The notes beneath the pieces are model-generated. The model was not told the DNA's origin. It saw only the letters and a program-made list of their open reading frames with translations, and did no database searches. From positions 352,190 through 416,189 of the forward strand of contig NC_071334.1 in the NCBI RefSeq assembly GCF_027744825.2: 64,000 nucleotides of DNA, read 5' to 3'. Positions within the stretch are counted from its first letter, which is position 1. Each line of letters opens with the position of its first letter. The position numbers and the translations under genes are program-made. Shown piece after piece: positions 31,169-42,643 of this stretch. Origin of the DNA: Synchiropus splendidus (lineage: Eukaryota; Chordata; Actinopteri; Syngnathiformes; Callionymidae).

Positions 31169-34100
31169 ATGGAAGAGAATCTCATGTTGTGTTTGTGTGA
31201 AGGTGACGCCTCTGCTGAGACTCGGGGCAGAGAGGAGGGAGACCCCCCCTCTAAAGGACCTGGGAGCAGAGCTAAGAGGTGAGATGAGGACTGTCCTCCA
31301 GGTCAGAGCTCCTGTCTCTCCTCCATCTTCATTCTCACTGCAACTGCTGTGTTGAAGATCTGAGCTGCAGCCACAAGCACCTGGACCTGGACCTGGACCT
31401 GGACCCAGCTGTGTGTCTCTGAAGAGTGATGGCTCCATGGGGATATGGATTGACTTCAGAGGAGGAGCGGAGTCTTCAGGTCCGAGGTGAGAAGGTCCAA
31501 GTGTGAGACTCTCAGCTCCACACGGACACAGGGACTCATGAAAACAGAGGTGTGTCTCCTCTTGACCAGGAAAGTGACCACGTCCTCACCTGCACACGTG
31601 TCACATCACTTCTGTCCACGATACACTGTAGTGACTCACCACACCAGCAGGGGGCGACACAGACAGACACAATTCTGACCCTCAAACGTTCATGCGTTCA
31701 CAGTTGTAGTCCAGAGAGGGACGGCTGCAGCAGTGTGAGGACATCTAGTGGTCAGCTGGTGAATAACAGGACGTGAGAGTTGATCAGAGTTGTGTTTCCA
31801 TCAGGATCCATCAGGAACCAGAAGAGTCTGGACTCTGCTGTGACTCTCTGAAGAGTCATGTCTCCAAGGATCTCATGATTGACTTCAAAGCTGAAGAGTC
31901 TCCTGAGGAGAGGTGAGATGATGTTCCTCCAGGCTCATGTTTGTCTTAAGATGGTCCGGTCTGGAGGTCTGGGTGGAACCTTCTAGTCTGATTGTCTCCA
32001 CACTGATGTTGAGAACCTTCAACATGACGAGAGCTTATTGACTGTCTGACTTCATCTCTTCTCCTCAGAGAGGACCATCAGAGCTCAGAGCTTCTCAGTG
32101 GTCAGCAACATCCAGACTCTGCACGGCAGGTATGAACATGGATGAGTCAAGGTTCTCATCTGAGAGGTTCCTTCTGCGGAGTCTCACTTCAGCTGGATCC
32201 AACTTCAAACCTTCTGGAGATGCTCCTGCATCATCTGACTTTCTTCTCTTCTGATTCTGTTCCAGCGGCTGGAGGAGAAGTTCCTCAGCTATGTGAGCAG
32301 AGTCTGGAGGCTTCTGGGTCCAGATGAGCCAGACCCTCCAGAGACTGAGGAAGAGGAGCAGTGGAGGGGCATCAGGGAAGAATTCCTGAAGATCACAGTT
32401 CACCTGCTGAGGAACATGGAGGAGGAGGATCTGGCCCAGCGTCTGTGGAGCAGTAAGAACATTCAAACACCTCCAACATGATGAAGATGAAGGACAGGTG
32501 TGCATCAGATCTATGAGTCCGTCTGAAGGAGAAGAACCAACATCTGAAGCTGAAGATCTTCCTCCAGCTTCACCTTCTAGAATGACTTGTTCTTCGTTTC
32601 TTCATCGACAAACACACATCACACAACATGACACAGCGAGATACATGGAGCGACACATGACTGAAACCAATTCCAGCCAATGAAGCCGAGTCGAAGACAA
32701 ACAGAATTCATGTCATCACAGACTAGAACTTGGGTGGTTGATCCAGGTGATTCCACTGGTCCCTCCTCCTCAGATGTCGCCAGCAGCTCGTCCACGCTGC
32801 ACTCATCGCAGGCAGTAGCTCAGCTCTCCTCTTCCTCACTCCCCAGAAACTCCTCATTGATGTGCACTGAGCTGTTCTTCAGATGAGTCATGCCAAATGG
32901 TCCTGAAATCCTTGACGGAGCCAAGAAATGCTGATTCTGCCTGTGTCAGAGAGTCACTGGCATCTTGACTCCTCTGATCATGTGACTTCTCTCTTCACTC
33001 AGGAAGTGGTGCTGGAGCGTGTGCAGGGCGACTGAAGAGGAGCCTGCAGAAGAAGTTCCACAGTGTGTCTGAGGGGGTCGCTAGAGCAGGAAACTCTGCC
33101 CCTCTGAATCAGATCTACACAGAGCTCTACATCACTGAGGGGGGCACAGAGCAGGTCAACCAGGAGCACGAGGTCCGACAGATCGAAGCAGCAACCAGGC
33201 AGCAGACCAGACCAGGAACTACCATCAGAGCAGAAGACCTCTTTAAAGCCTCAGCTGACACAGAGCCACCAATCAGGAGCCTGCTGACGAAGGGCGTGGC
33301 TGGCATTGGGAAGACCCTCCTGACACAGAAGCTGACTCTGGACTGGGCTGAAGACAAAGCCCACCACAACTTCCAGCTGGTGTTTCCTTTCACCTTCAGA
33401 GAGCTGAACCTGCTGAAAGAGAAGCAGTTGAGTTTGGTGGAACTTGTTCATCGCTTCTTTCCTGAAACCAAAGACTCAGGACTCAGCAGCTTTGAAGGAG
33501 TCCAGGTTCTGTTCATCTTGGACGGTCTGGACGAGTGTCGACTCCCTCTGGACTTCAACAGTGGGGTCCTGACAGCAGCTACAGAGTCCACCTCAGTAGA
33601 CGTCCTGCTGACCAGCCTCATCAGGGGGAAGCTGCTTCCCTCAGCTCAGCTCTGGATCACCACACGACCTGCAGCAGCCAATCAGATCCCTCCTGAGTGT
33701 GTGGACATGGTGACCGAGGTCAGAGGGTTCACTGACCTCCAGAAGGAGGAGTACTTCAGGAAGAGGTTCAGAGATGAGGAGCAGACCACCGTCATCTCTC
33801 ACATCCGGAGCTCACGAAGCCTCTACATCATGTGTCACATCCCCATCTTCTGCTGGATCACTGCCACAGTTCTGGAGGACATGTTGAAGAGCAGAGAGAC
33901 CGGAGAGCTGCCCAAGACCCTGACTGAGATGTACATCCACTTCCTGGTGGTTCAGGCCAAAGTCAAGCAGCTCAAGTACCATGGAGGAGCTGGGACCGAC
34001 CCAGTTTGGGATCCTGAGAGCAGGAAGATGATGGAGTCTCTGGGAAAACTGGCTTTTGAGCAGCTGCAGAGAGGAAACTTGATCTTCTATGAATCAGACC

Positions 34101-37100
34101 TCACAGAGTGTGGCATCGACATCACAGCTGCTGCACTTTACTCAGGAGTCTTCACACAGATCTTCAGAGAGGAGAGAGGACTGTACCAGGACAAGGTCTT
34201 CTGCTTCATCCACCTGAGTCTCCAGGAGTTTCTGGCTGCTCTTCATGTCCACCTGAAGTTCTTCAACTCGGGAGTCAACCTGCTCGGCTCACAGCAAACA
34301 TCCAAACAGTTCTACCAGACAGCAATAAATGAAGCTGTAGAAAGTCCAAATGGACATCTGGACCTGTTCCTGCGCTTCCTTCTGGGTCTTTCTCTGCAGA
34401 CCAGCCAGAGGCTCCTTCCAGGTTTGTTGACACAGACAGGAAGTAGCTCCTGGAGCCATCAGGACACAGCAGAGCTCATCAAGAAGAAGATAAGTGAGAA
34501 AGTGTCTCCAGAGAGAATCATCAATCTGTTCCACTGTCTGAGTGAAGTGAAGGACACTTCTCTAGTGGAGCAGGTCCAACAGCAGCTGAGATCAGGAGCT
34601 CTCTCCTCTCGTAAACTGTCTCCTGCTCAGTGGTCCACCCTGGCCTTCATCTTACTGTCCTCAGAGGAAGATCTGGACCTGTTTGACCTGAGGAAATACT
34701 CTGCTTCAGAGGAGGCTCTTGAGAGGCTGCTGCCTGTGGTCCAAGCTTCAAAGAAAGTTCTGTAAGTGGATCAAACACTGAAACCTGAAACACCTCTGAT
34801 GATGTGAACTAGGGCTGTTGCGTTATACTGCTGTTGACGATCATCGCGATATTGAAAAATGAATTTTCAATGTGGTGTAAACGGCTCCATCTCCGACTGA
34901 AGCCCACATCCAGAACAGGAAAGTGAAGCTCTGACTCCTGGTAACGGTGGGAACTGGTGCCGCCACAGTGGGTGCCAGTGATGGGTTTGCGCGTGTGGAC
35001 TAGACAGAGATCCTGATGGATGACAACAAGCACGGCGCCTGCCGTGGTGAGCCTCCATCCTCTCCTCCAAGTTTGATGTCCTCATCCACGCTCAGCTTCT
35101 GAACACCACTCCTGCTCATCAGCACAGAGCGGGGAGTGAAGCTGCTTTTCAATGACAGAGAGGCAGATGTTCAAACACCATCCAGCGCCTCAGTTCTTCA
35201 TCCTCCCACAACTCGTGTCAGACAGTCAGGGAAGCCTTTGATGGACAGGAGTCACAGAGCAGCGCTGCTCTGTGACTCCAGAGCGTTTCACCCCAAAGCT
35301 TGGCAGCAGCTCCAGGTTCCCACAGGTTGGTTGGTTGAGTTGAAACAGAGAGGCCCAGAGGCTCCGTCTGGCTCCAAAGCTGCCTCCGAGTCCTGCAGCA
35401 GCTCCCAGAGAGTCACGCGGCGCAGGGAAGAGGCTCCTCACGAGGAGACACTCTTCCACTCCAAAACAATGCTGAGCTCATGGAGCTTGGAAAGGGGGGG
35501 GGGAATCCAAGCTTTCTATTCAGAAGGCTGGAGATTTTGGAGCAGAGAGAGTGAGTTGTGTGAGCAGGGAAAGGAAGTGTTCTTTACAGTCTGCTCCATG
35601 TGGTGATCATATCGTTAGCGTGACGTGTTTTGCCCGCGATAATCCTCCAGCACAAATCTGATCTGGTTACAGCCCTCATGTGAACTGGACATGAACGTTT
35701 GATTTCCTTCTTCATTTTATTCAGACTGAGCAGGTGTGGACTGTCAGAGAGAAGTGGTTCCCTTCTGTCCTCAGTCCTCAGCTCTCCGTCCTCTAGTCTG
35801 ACACAACTGGACCTGAGTGACAACAGGGACCTGAAGGATGCAGGAGTGGAGCTGCTGTCTGCTGGACTGAAGAGTCCACACTGTCACCTGGAGACTCTCA
35901 GGTCAGAACACATCATCTGTCCAGCTTCAGAGCTGAAATGTGAAAGTCAGAGGTGGAGACTGCAGCTTCAGAGAGTCACAGTTTTCTCATCACTTTGCTC
36001 CAACACTCCAGTGAGCTGTGTTGTGCTGAGTCAGCAGAGTTGGCATCAAACAGAACATGGTGTGAGGTTGAGAGGACCAGAGGAAGATTCTCTGATCAAA
36101 GTCCAACTCACTCATGAAACAGTTGCTCTGCTGACCACCCACCTGTCTAGTAGTTAGTTTCAAGTGTGACCATCAAGAAGAGGAAGATTCATCAGTAGAA
36201 GCTCCTACATTTCTACCACAATGATCTTCTGAATGGAAAGAGTTCAGTGGCTCCTCACATCAAGTCTTTCAAGTCTTGTCACAATAGAGGATTGAAAAAG
36301 TCTCACTTGTTGATGACACTCGTCTCTTTCACAGCCTGAGCTGCTGTGGACTGTCAGAGAGAAGTGGTTCCCTTCTGTCCTCAGTCCTCAGCTCTCCGTC
36401 CTCTAGTCTGACACAACTGCACCTGAGTGGGAACAAGCTGAAGGATGCAGGAGTGGAGCTGCTGTCTGCTGGACTGAAGAGTCCACACTGTCACCTGGAG
36501 ACTCTCAGGTCAGAACACATCATCTCCTCTCTTCAGTTCTGCTCCACCACTGGACGGTTCGTCTGCACTCATGGTTTTCTAAAACACTGCTTCTCCTTCA
36601 TTACAGTCTGAGAGGGTGTAGGATCTCAGAGAGAGGCTGTGCTTCTCTGGCTTCAGCTCTGACCTCTAACCCCTCCCACCTGAGAGAGCTGGACCTGAGC
36701 TACAACCATCCAGGAGGACCAGGACTGGAGCTGCTGTCTGCTGGACTGAGGAGTCCAGACTGGAGGCTGGAGACTCTCAGGTATGGACAGAGCTGCAGAA
36801 CTGACTGACTGAGCTCCAAAGAGCTTCAGACTGAACATGTGATCCAGGAGCAGACAGAGAGGATGTGGGTGTGTGAGGCTGCTCAGACTCTTCATCTGAA
36901 CTGAGCACATGAATCCAAACACATGACATGTTCTCCTGCTGGACACCAGTGGAAGCACCAAGGAGACAGTAGAGACTGAGCAGCTGTTTAGAGATCCATC
37001 TTTGTTGTCATCAACAGTCATGAAAGAGCCGTCCACTGAGCAGCAGGAGATAATAGTCCTGAAACATCTGAAGTCACATGGATCTGCTCTCATCCTTCTC

Positions 37101-37154
37101 TCTCTTTCTTCCTCCAGGCTGGACGACTGTGGACCATGGTGGTTAAAGATCTGA
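31169..37154 (+). CDS. NLRC3-like (fish NLR-C) receptor, intact ten-exon gene
   Basis: Exons: 31169-31278, 31358-31486, 31805-31912, 32069-32129, 32266-32452, 33003-34761, 35725-35901, 36335-36508, 36607-36780, 37118-37154. They total 2916 bases, exactly 972 codons with the TGA, and all intron phases agree. Short N-terminal exons carry the repeated fish motif (GPGPSCVSLKSD, then GLCCDSLKSHVSKDLMIDF). Next comes the helical RLEEKFLSYVSRVW exon. The large exon holds FISNA (LNQIYTELYITEGGTEQVN) and NACHT with Walker A GVAGIGKTLL (about residue 296) and Walker B LFILDGLDEC (about 372), plus the winged-helix/HD2 part. Three LRR exons of 174-177 bases each give a 58-59 residue repeat. It is likely a cytosolic innate-immune regulator. 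Oddities: no B30.2 domain, as the last exon ends after DDCGPWWLKI; and exon 2 uses a weak GAAG acceptor. Confidence 0.9.
34810..35677. mobile_element. hAT-like non-autonomous element in an NLR intron
   Basis: Flanked by an 8 bp direct repeat ATGTGAAC (34802-34809 and 35678-35685). Its ends, TAGGGCTGT and inverted ACAGCCCTC, form short terminal inverted repeats. An 8 bp target duplication and short TIRs fit the hAT superfamily. No transposase motif is seen in the 868 bp. It lies between the NACHT exon and the first LRR exon and contains no obvious alternative splice sites in frame. Confidence 0.75.
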
Positions 37155-37244
37155 CCTGAAGAAGTGTGAGTGAGTGATTGATCCCTGAGAACTGCTGGAC
37201 TCACAAGTCTCTGGCAGAGCAGCAGACCTTCTTCTCTTTCATTT

Positions 37245-37615
37245 CACCCCCATTTTGGCTTCTCTCCACTGGCTGCTCTGACTTTTACAATTGATTTTAA
37301 AGTTCTTCTGTTTGTTTTAAAAGCTTGAAATGGTCTTGTCCCTCAGCACCTAGTGGAGCTTTTAACCCCTGAGATCCTTGAGGTCAGCTGAGCAGCTGCT
37401 CCTGGAGGTACCTAAAACTGAGCCTAAGATGAGAGGAGACCAGGCTCTCTCAGTCTGTGGAATGTCCTCCCTCCCCATGTGAGACAGGCACCATCGCTGT
37501 CCACTGTTAAAACACTTCTTACAAGGCACTTTTACTGCACGCTCTATCCTGATTTTACAGTTGCACAGCACTTCTTGTGTTGTTTTTGAAGTGCTGTATT
37601 AATAAATATGGTATT
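37245..37615 (+). mobile_element. LINE 3' tail that may supply the NLR 3' UTR
   Basis: The frames include LILKFFCLF, then RSLRSAEQLLLEVP and RGDQALSV, and finally HFLQGTFTA. This is the common fish LINE ending ('RSLRSADQ.LL..P....RGDRAFSVAAPRLWNSLP...K..LKTHLF'). It lies just downstream of the NLR stop and contributes AATAAA at 37601-37606, the nearest poly(A) signal I found. It is 5' truncated and carries stops. Confidence 0.6.
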
Positions 37616-38330
37616 GGTCAAGACTGACTCCGAGTCTCAGCAGCCGCTGCCGTCATCATGGAGAGTTTCCTGCTCATCTGAGGCAGAGTCTCAGTGGAGA
37701 GCAGCACAGAGGAAGACTCCTCAACAGCAGTCAGAGAAGAAGCCTCCACCCTCACAGAAGCTCTTCATCTGTGGAAACACTTCTGTCTTCAACGCCCCAA
37801 ACAGCTCAGATGTCCAGCTTTTGCTCTTGTTTTCCATGACTCTTTCATGCCACTTCCTCTCTGAAGCCTTCAGTCGTGTCCATGACTTGAACCCTTTGAT
37901 GTGGACACGTGAGGAGCCCGTGTTCTGGACACATGGATGATGAGGGTCGGTTCACTCAAGGCTGTCGGTCCTCAGAGGACATGAGACGTCTCCTCCACTG
38001 CTGCAGAGGCTGCGAGCTCATGGGAGCTGTGCATTTGTGATGCAACATGAACGTTGTTGGAACTGCTCCTGCTGCTGAGGAATGAAGCCATCATTCCCCC
38101 GGCTCACCTCACCCTCTCTCACTCGTGTGTCGCAGCACACCAGTTGAAGACGCTGCAATATGGGACAGTTCATCTGCTCCTCAAAGTCGGGGCCCCAGGT
38201 CCTCCACAGAGTCCTCCACTGACAGAGGTTTATCACCATCTCACGTCAGTCAAACACGCTTCAAGAAGACGCTCATCATTGCTGAAGCTTCTGCTATGAC
38301 GAGACTTCATGTGCACTTTCACTTGTAAGA
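37616..38330. other. Spacer downstream of the NLR gene
   Basis: No gene, RNA or clear repeat recognised. Open frames of 60-110 codons occur on both strands but show no motif and no splice structure. Confidence 0.4.
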
Positions 38331-38392
38331 CGGGACGGGACGGGACGGGACGGGACGGGACGGGACGGGACGGGACGGGACGGGACGGGACG
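38331..38392 (+). repeat. CGGGA pentanucleotide microsatellite
   Basis: Twelve perfect CGGGA units plus CG, with no interruption. It lies about 150 bp before duplication copy B begins. G-triplet runs every five bases could support G-quadruplex formation. Confidence 0.97.
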
Positions 38393-38416
38393 ATCTCACA
38401 AAGGAGGAATTCACCG

Positions 38417-38690
38417 TCACAGCATCTCTTGAGTTGTTGGTGCAAAGGATGTATCCATGACGACGGTCGGCTCTACACAGTCGGGATGAAGGACCTGTGG
38501 TGGTGCTCCTTCCTGCACTGAGGTTGAGCTGCTCAGATCCTCTGGGCTCTGATTCAGTGGGTGAGAGCTGTTGTCCATGATGGAGGTGAGCTTGGCCAAC
38601 ACGCTCCTCTCACTCACCTCCTCCACAGAGTCCAGAGCACAGCCCAGGACAGAGCTCCTGACCAGCTGCTTCAGTCTCTTCCTGCCCAGC
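38417..38690 (-). mobile_element. L2/CR1-like LINE 3' remnant (copy B)
   Basis: The reverse strand reads VRSSVLGCALDSVEEVSERS, then LTSIMDNSSHPLNQS and VQEGAPPQVLHPD, the decayed end of an L2/CR1-type reverse transcriptase. Part of it (from 38544 on) is inside the duplication. The rest, to the left, has no copy A partner because the window starts there. Confidence 0.6.
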
Positions 38691-38844
38691 AGACCACCAT
38701 CGAGTCATCGAAGCTCCGAGCAGAGCATCACTCCAGCTTCCACTGCAAGTTTATCTCTGTGGAAACTCTCTGTGTATAAGTTCTGTCAGTGCACTGAGTC
38801 CGTGGTCTTTGGCAGAACGTCCTGTTTCTCAGGAGAGAAATGTA

Positions 38845-39279
38845 TTATTGCTGTGGTTTGTTTTGGAAATGTGCGTGTTCCTTTAGCATCTTCATCTTCA
38901 ATGGGATCAGCATGAGACTCCCTTCTTGGTTTTTCTTGGTGTTGCCTGTTAGGTGGTGGTCTTGAGCGACTCCTCCGTTCTGCTGCATGTTCATGTGCTG
39001 TCTTGGTCTGTTGGTCTTCTTGCAGCACCTTGGCCCAGGACCTTTAGTGCCACACGCTGAACGCTCATCATTCTCAGCAGGACAGTGACGTGGTTTGTGT
39101 TTGGTTCCACGACTCCCACACGTGCGTCCTCTTTCAAATGCCTGTCTTTTCTCACTGTGTGGCATCTTCAACTTCTGCAGTGGCTCATACCCTGCAGACA
39201 AGGCTTCATATGTCCACCTTCTGCCAGTCATCGGGAGATGCGACGCCATGGTGCGGCAAGTCCTCCGCTTCGGATTCAC
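38845..39279 (-). pseudogene. Decayed Gypsy gag zinc-knuckle fragment (copy B)
   Basis: The same 144-codon reverse frame as 302-736, with a handful of substitutions, and the two cysteine clusters (CGSRGTKHKPRHC and ACGTKGPGPRCC) are preserved. Survival of the frame in both copies reflects the duplication being young and is not evidence of function. Confidence 0.45.
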
Positions 39280-39508
39280 CTTGCTTGAATGACCACAGCC
39301 ATTATCCCCAGACAGTCCTTTGGCTCTGTCCTGGCTTCTCTCAGGTGTTTACCGCTGCCACCATGAAGTGTGACGATGTATGACGAAGGAGCAAGGACGC
39401 CACTCTGGTCGAGGTTTACCTTTTAGATCAATCGTTCTCATAGACACAGGAGACACCCGGGGTCACACGTGGACCAAACATGGTACCAACACTATATCTA
39501 TATAGAGA

Positions 39509-40148
39509 GGGTTTTCAGTGCGCGTCATGGCCGCGTCATCCAGCCCAGGAGCCGCCATGTTGGAGCTCCTCTTTGTCAACACCCCCATAGGCTGTGACTG
39601 GAGTGAGATGGAAAACCTCAGAAAGGCTCGTCGTGCGTGGTGTGCGGACGAGTCAGGGAACTGTTATACCGAGTCACCTCATATGAGAATGTGACGTATT
39701 TAAACATTTTGATGACTGTGTGTGTGAGAGAGAAAGAGCTTTTTCAGGGAACGTTCTGAAAACTGTGTGGGTTGGCATCAATAAACATGTTCTGATAAAA
39801 GTCTTCCACGGCAATACAATGCAAATGAACAGTCATTTAGGCTGCACTTTTTCTTTTTTAATCCACAGTTTGGCCTCCAAGGTCCTGCTTCAGCTTCGCT
39901 AACCACAAGCTCCTCCTCTCTTCCTACAAGTACTGGCATTGTTCTCCTTGGTTTGTCATCACTTTTGGAAGTGGATAAAATTCCAAATGTTTCTCACGAT
40001 GGGAACGATTCGTACAATCCAAAACACCAGCGTAATTCACCACTTTACAAGGAAACGCTGCAGCATGGCCTTCGGTACCGCTCTGTGCTGAGCAGTGAGG
40101 ATCTCCAACATGGCGGCTGCCGGGTTTGATGACGCGCCGTAAAAACCC
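39509..40148. mobile_element. MITE-like element with inverted termini (copy B)
   Basis: Counterpart of 966-1611, with ends GGGTTTTCAG and, inverted, GTAAAAACCC. The termini have each lost one matching base compared with copy A. No coding content. Confidence 0.5.
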
Positions 40149-40724
40149 TCCATATATTTTCATGAAAACACACCAGTGTTTTGTGACACTCTTTCTTTGA
40201 TTTTTTGCTTTGTTTTGTCTCCGTCGTTTCACTGGTGTTATACTTCATATTATATGAATTTACGGCTTTCTATGTTCATGTTCATTTTATTTTATTTTTG
40301 TGGAAAAAAAAAAAAAAAGCTTTCACGCTAACTGACCTCGGTCATGTAGAATGGTTAAAGTCGCTGCTCTGATTGGTTCACTGTAAACCGTCGCTGACCA
40401 ATAACGTTGAAGGCTGGCAGCTGATGAACCAATCACGAAACAGCTGCTGGAGGTTGTGAAAACCAGCCCAAATGTAATGAATCCGCAGAGCGCGGTGTTG
40501 TCCAGCCGTGCGTGTTCTACAGAGGCGGGCCTGAGCGGAAGACCACCCAACCTGGCAACCCTGCCTGTCACTGCTGTCACTGCCCTCTTTGCTTCTTCAT
40601 CCCGTTTTGCTTCCAGGGCTCCGTTTTATGACGTCATTTCCTGTCCACATGCGCATAATTTATGAAGTGATGCGAACTGATGAGTTAGCATCACTTGCCT
40701 ACGTCACTGCACCCACGTGGACTT

Positions 40725-40886
40725 CATGGAATCATGGAGAGAAGCAGGTTGTGCTCCACATCTGCTGCCAAAGATGAAGAATGTTGAGGACCTCAAGCCT
40801 TTCAGGGAGTTTCTCTTGACCGGCGTCTTTGACTCCAGCTGGTCAAAGATTGACAAACAAGATTTGCTGCTCGCAGCTTTATATTG
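40725..40886 (+). CDS. Small 53-codon ORF, unidentified (copy B)
   Basis: Same ATG, length and stop as 3401-3562, with one residue changed (the first of the pair of prolines before KMKN is leucine here). The CCAAT/CRE block upstream is also kept. Whether either copy is transcribed cannot be told from sequence. Confidence 0.25.
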
Positions 40887-41209
40887 AAAGGTATGAAAAA
40901 TCGACTCACTTGACAGGAAATAGCAACATTGGCCGTCATTTTAGTCAGTCATCGTATTTCTAATGACCTTTTATGTTCTATAGCATACAGTGCAAAAATA
41001 AATTGAGGCATATTATTCTTATATCAATGACGTGTTAATTCCAGTTCATAACTGTATTTAATAAAAAAAAAACAGGCGGGGGCGCTGGTGAGCACCTGAT
41101 GGAGTAGGTCGTATTTTTTGTGGCTCCTCCACGCTGACTTATATAAACTGTTGAAAACTATTTCCATCATCACCTCGACGACAGAAAACGCTTTGAAGAG
41201 GCTGACAAT

Positions 41210-42076
41210 ATGACAAAAAGCAAGAAAAAGCCACAGAAGGTTGCAGCAACTCGCTCTGAAAGCGAAGACGAGGGTCAACCGACCGAGCTAACTAGCGTTA
41301 GCTCGCCTAGCTGGTGGAGTCACGAGGGAACACCTGAGGCTTCAGGCCCTCCTTCGCTCGTACTGGAGCCTATCAAGCGCATGGAACACTCCATGGACGG
41401 AAGGCTCGATGACCTGGAGGCCTCTCTCGAAGGTATGAAAACTGCCTGAGCAGCGAACACGTCTCGCATTGTAAGCCTGGAAGCGACACGAGAGGAGCAT
41501 GACGGGCGCGTCACGGAGTTGGAGAAGTGCTGTGAACAGTTGACCCAACAGAACAGGATTCTAAGTGCCAAACTGTGTGACTTGGAGGGACGTTCACGGC
41601 GGCAAAACATCAAGATAATTGGTCTCCCAGAGAAGATTGAGAAAGGCGCGCCGACTTCGTTTGTTGCGGATTTCCTCCCGAAACTACTGCGGTGGAGCGG
41701 AGCACTTTCCCGACGGAATCAAAGTGGACCGTGCACACCGTGTTGGAGCGCCGTCTAACAGACCACGAATGATGATCGCCAAAATCCACCACGACTCAGT
41801 AAAGGAGAGGATGATCCAGGTTGTCCGGACCAGAGGAGCGCTTGACCACGAGGGGAAGAAGATGAAGAAGATTTCGCCGCTGATGTGATGAAGGATCGGA
41901 AGGAGTTTGACAACGTGAGGCAGAAGCTGCGCCAGGCTGCTGTGCCAAACGGATCTTTATTCCCTGCTCGCCTCATCTTGACGCACGGCGGTGAGACCAA
42001 AGTATTCAACTTGCCTCGCGATGCAGAGATTTATGTTGATCAACACATCCATACTGCTGGTGCTGCAACGGACTAA
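41210..42076 (+). pseudogene. L1 ORF1, broken, copy B
   Basis: Same domain order as copy A: basic/acidic N-terminus, coiled coil with EKCCEQLTQQNRILSAKLCD, RRM start at GRSRRQNIKIIGLPE, and C-terminal domain with FPARLILTHGG. It carries the same TGA (41447), the same frame change and the same stop as copy A, so those mutations predate the duplication. Confidence 0.8.
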
Positions 42077-42643
42077 ACTGAAACGACGTGGTAGCGTGTC
42101 TTTTCTACACCTTTTCTTTGCACAACTTTTGCACTTTTTTGTTTGTTGTTTAAGTTTACCGTCATGAGCAAACTTGGTGTTGTATGTGTATCGGTGTGTG
42201 TGAGGGTGCGTGTGTGTATACATGAATGTTGATAGGAACCACAAAAAGAAGTAACATTTATTTTTAACATTGTTTAAGGCAGTAAGGTTTTTAGCCTATG
42301 CTAGTACTCATTATAAGGTGATTTAATCTTTTAGTTTTTTTCTTCAGTTATTTTATATTTTGATGGAAATGTCAGTGTGGTGTTGGGCCTTTGTCTCATG
42401 TGCAGCTCTTTTTCGGATCGTTCACCAGAGCCATGTTAGGGTCCATGACCCAGCATGTCCGTCCTGATGGGGGTTTCACCTGTCTCAGTTCTCTAGGGGG
42501 CAGGGGACCAGGGGATTTGGGGTACACTTGAGTTTCTCTTGTGTTCTTTTTTTGTTGCACTCCATTGAATTCTTGTGCAGTGAGATCCAATAAGTTGAAT
42601 AATTGACAACAGGGGTGGTTCTAGTAATGTCATTGGTAAAAAC

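Noticed and set aside
35136..35606. 156-codon ORF in the NLR intron
   Set aside because: Lies in the hAT-like insert, has no transposase motif and no splice link to the NLR exons.
37605..37940. 110-codon ORF after the NLR gene
   Set aside because: No motif, no splice signals and unusual composition. Not conserved with anything I recognise.
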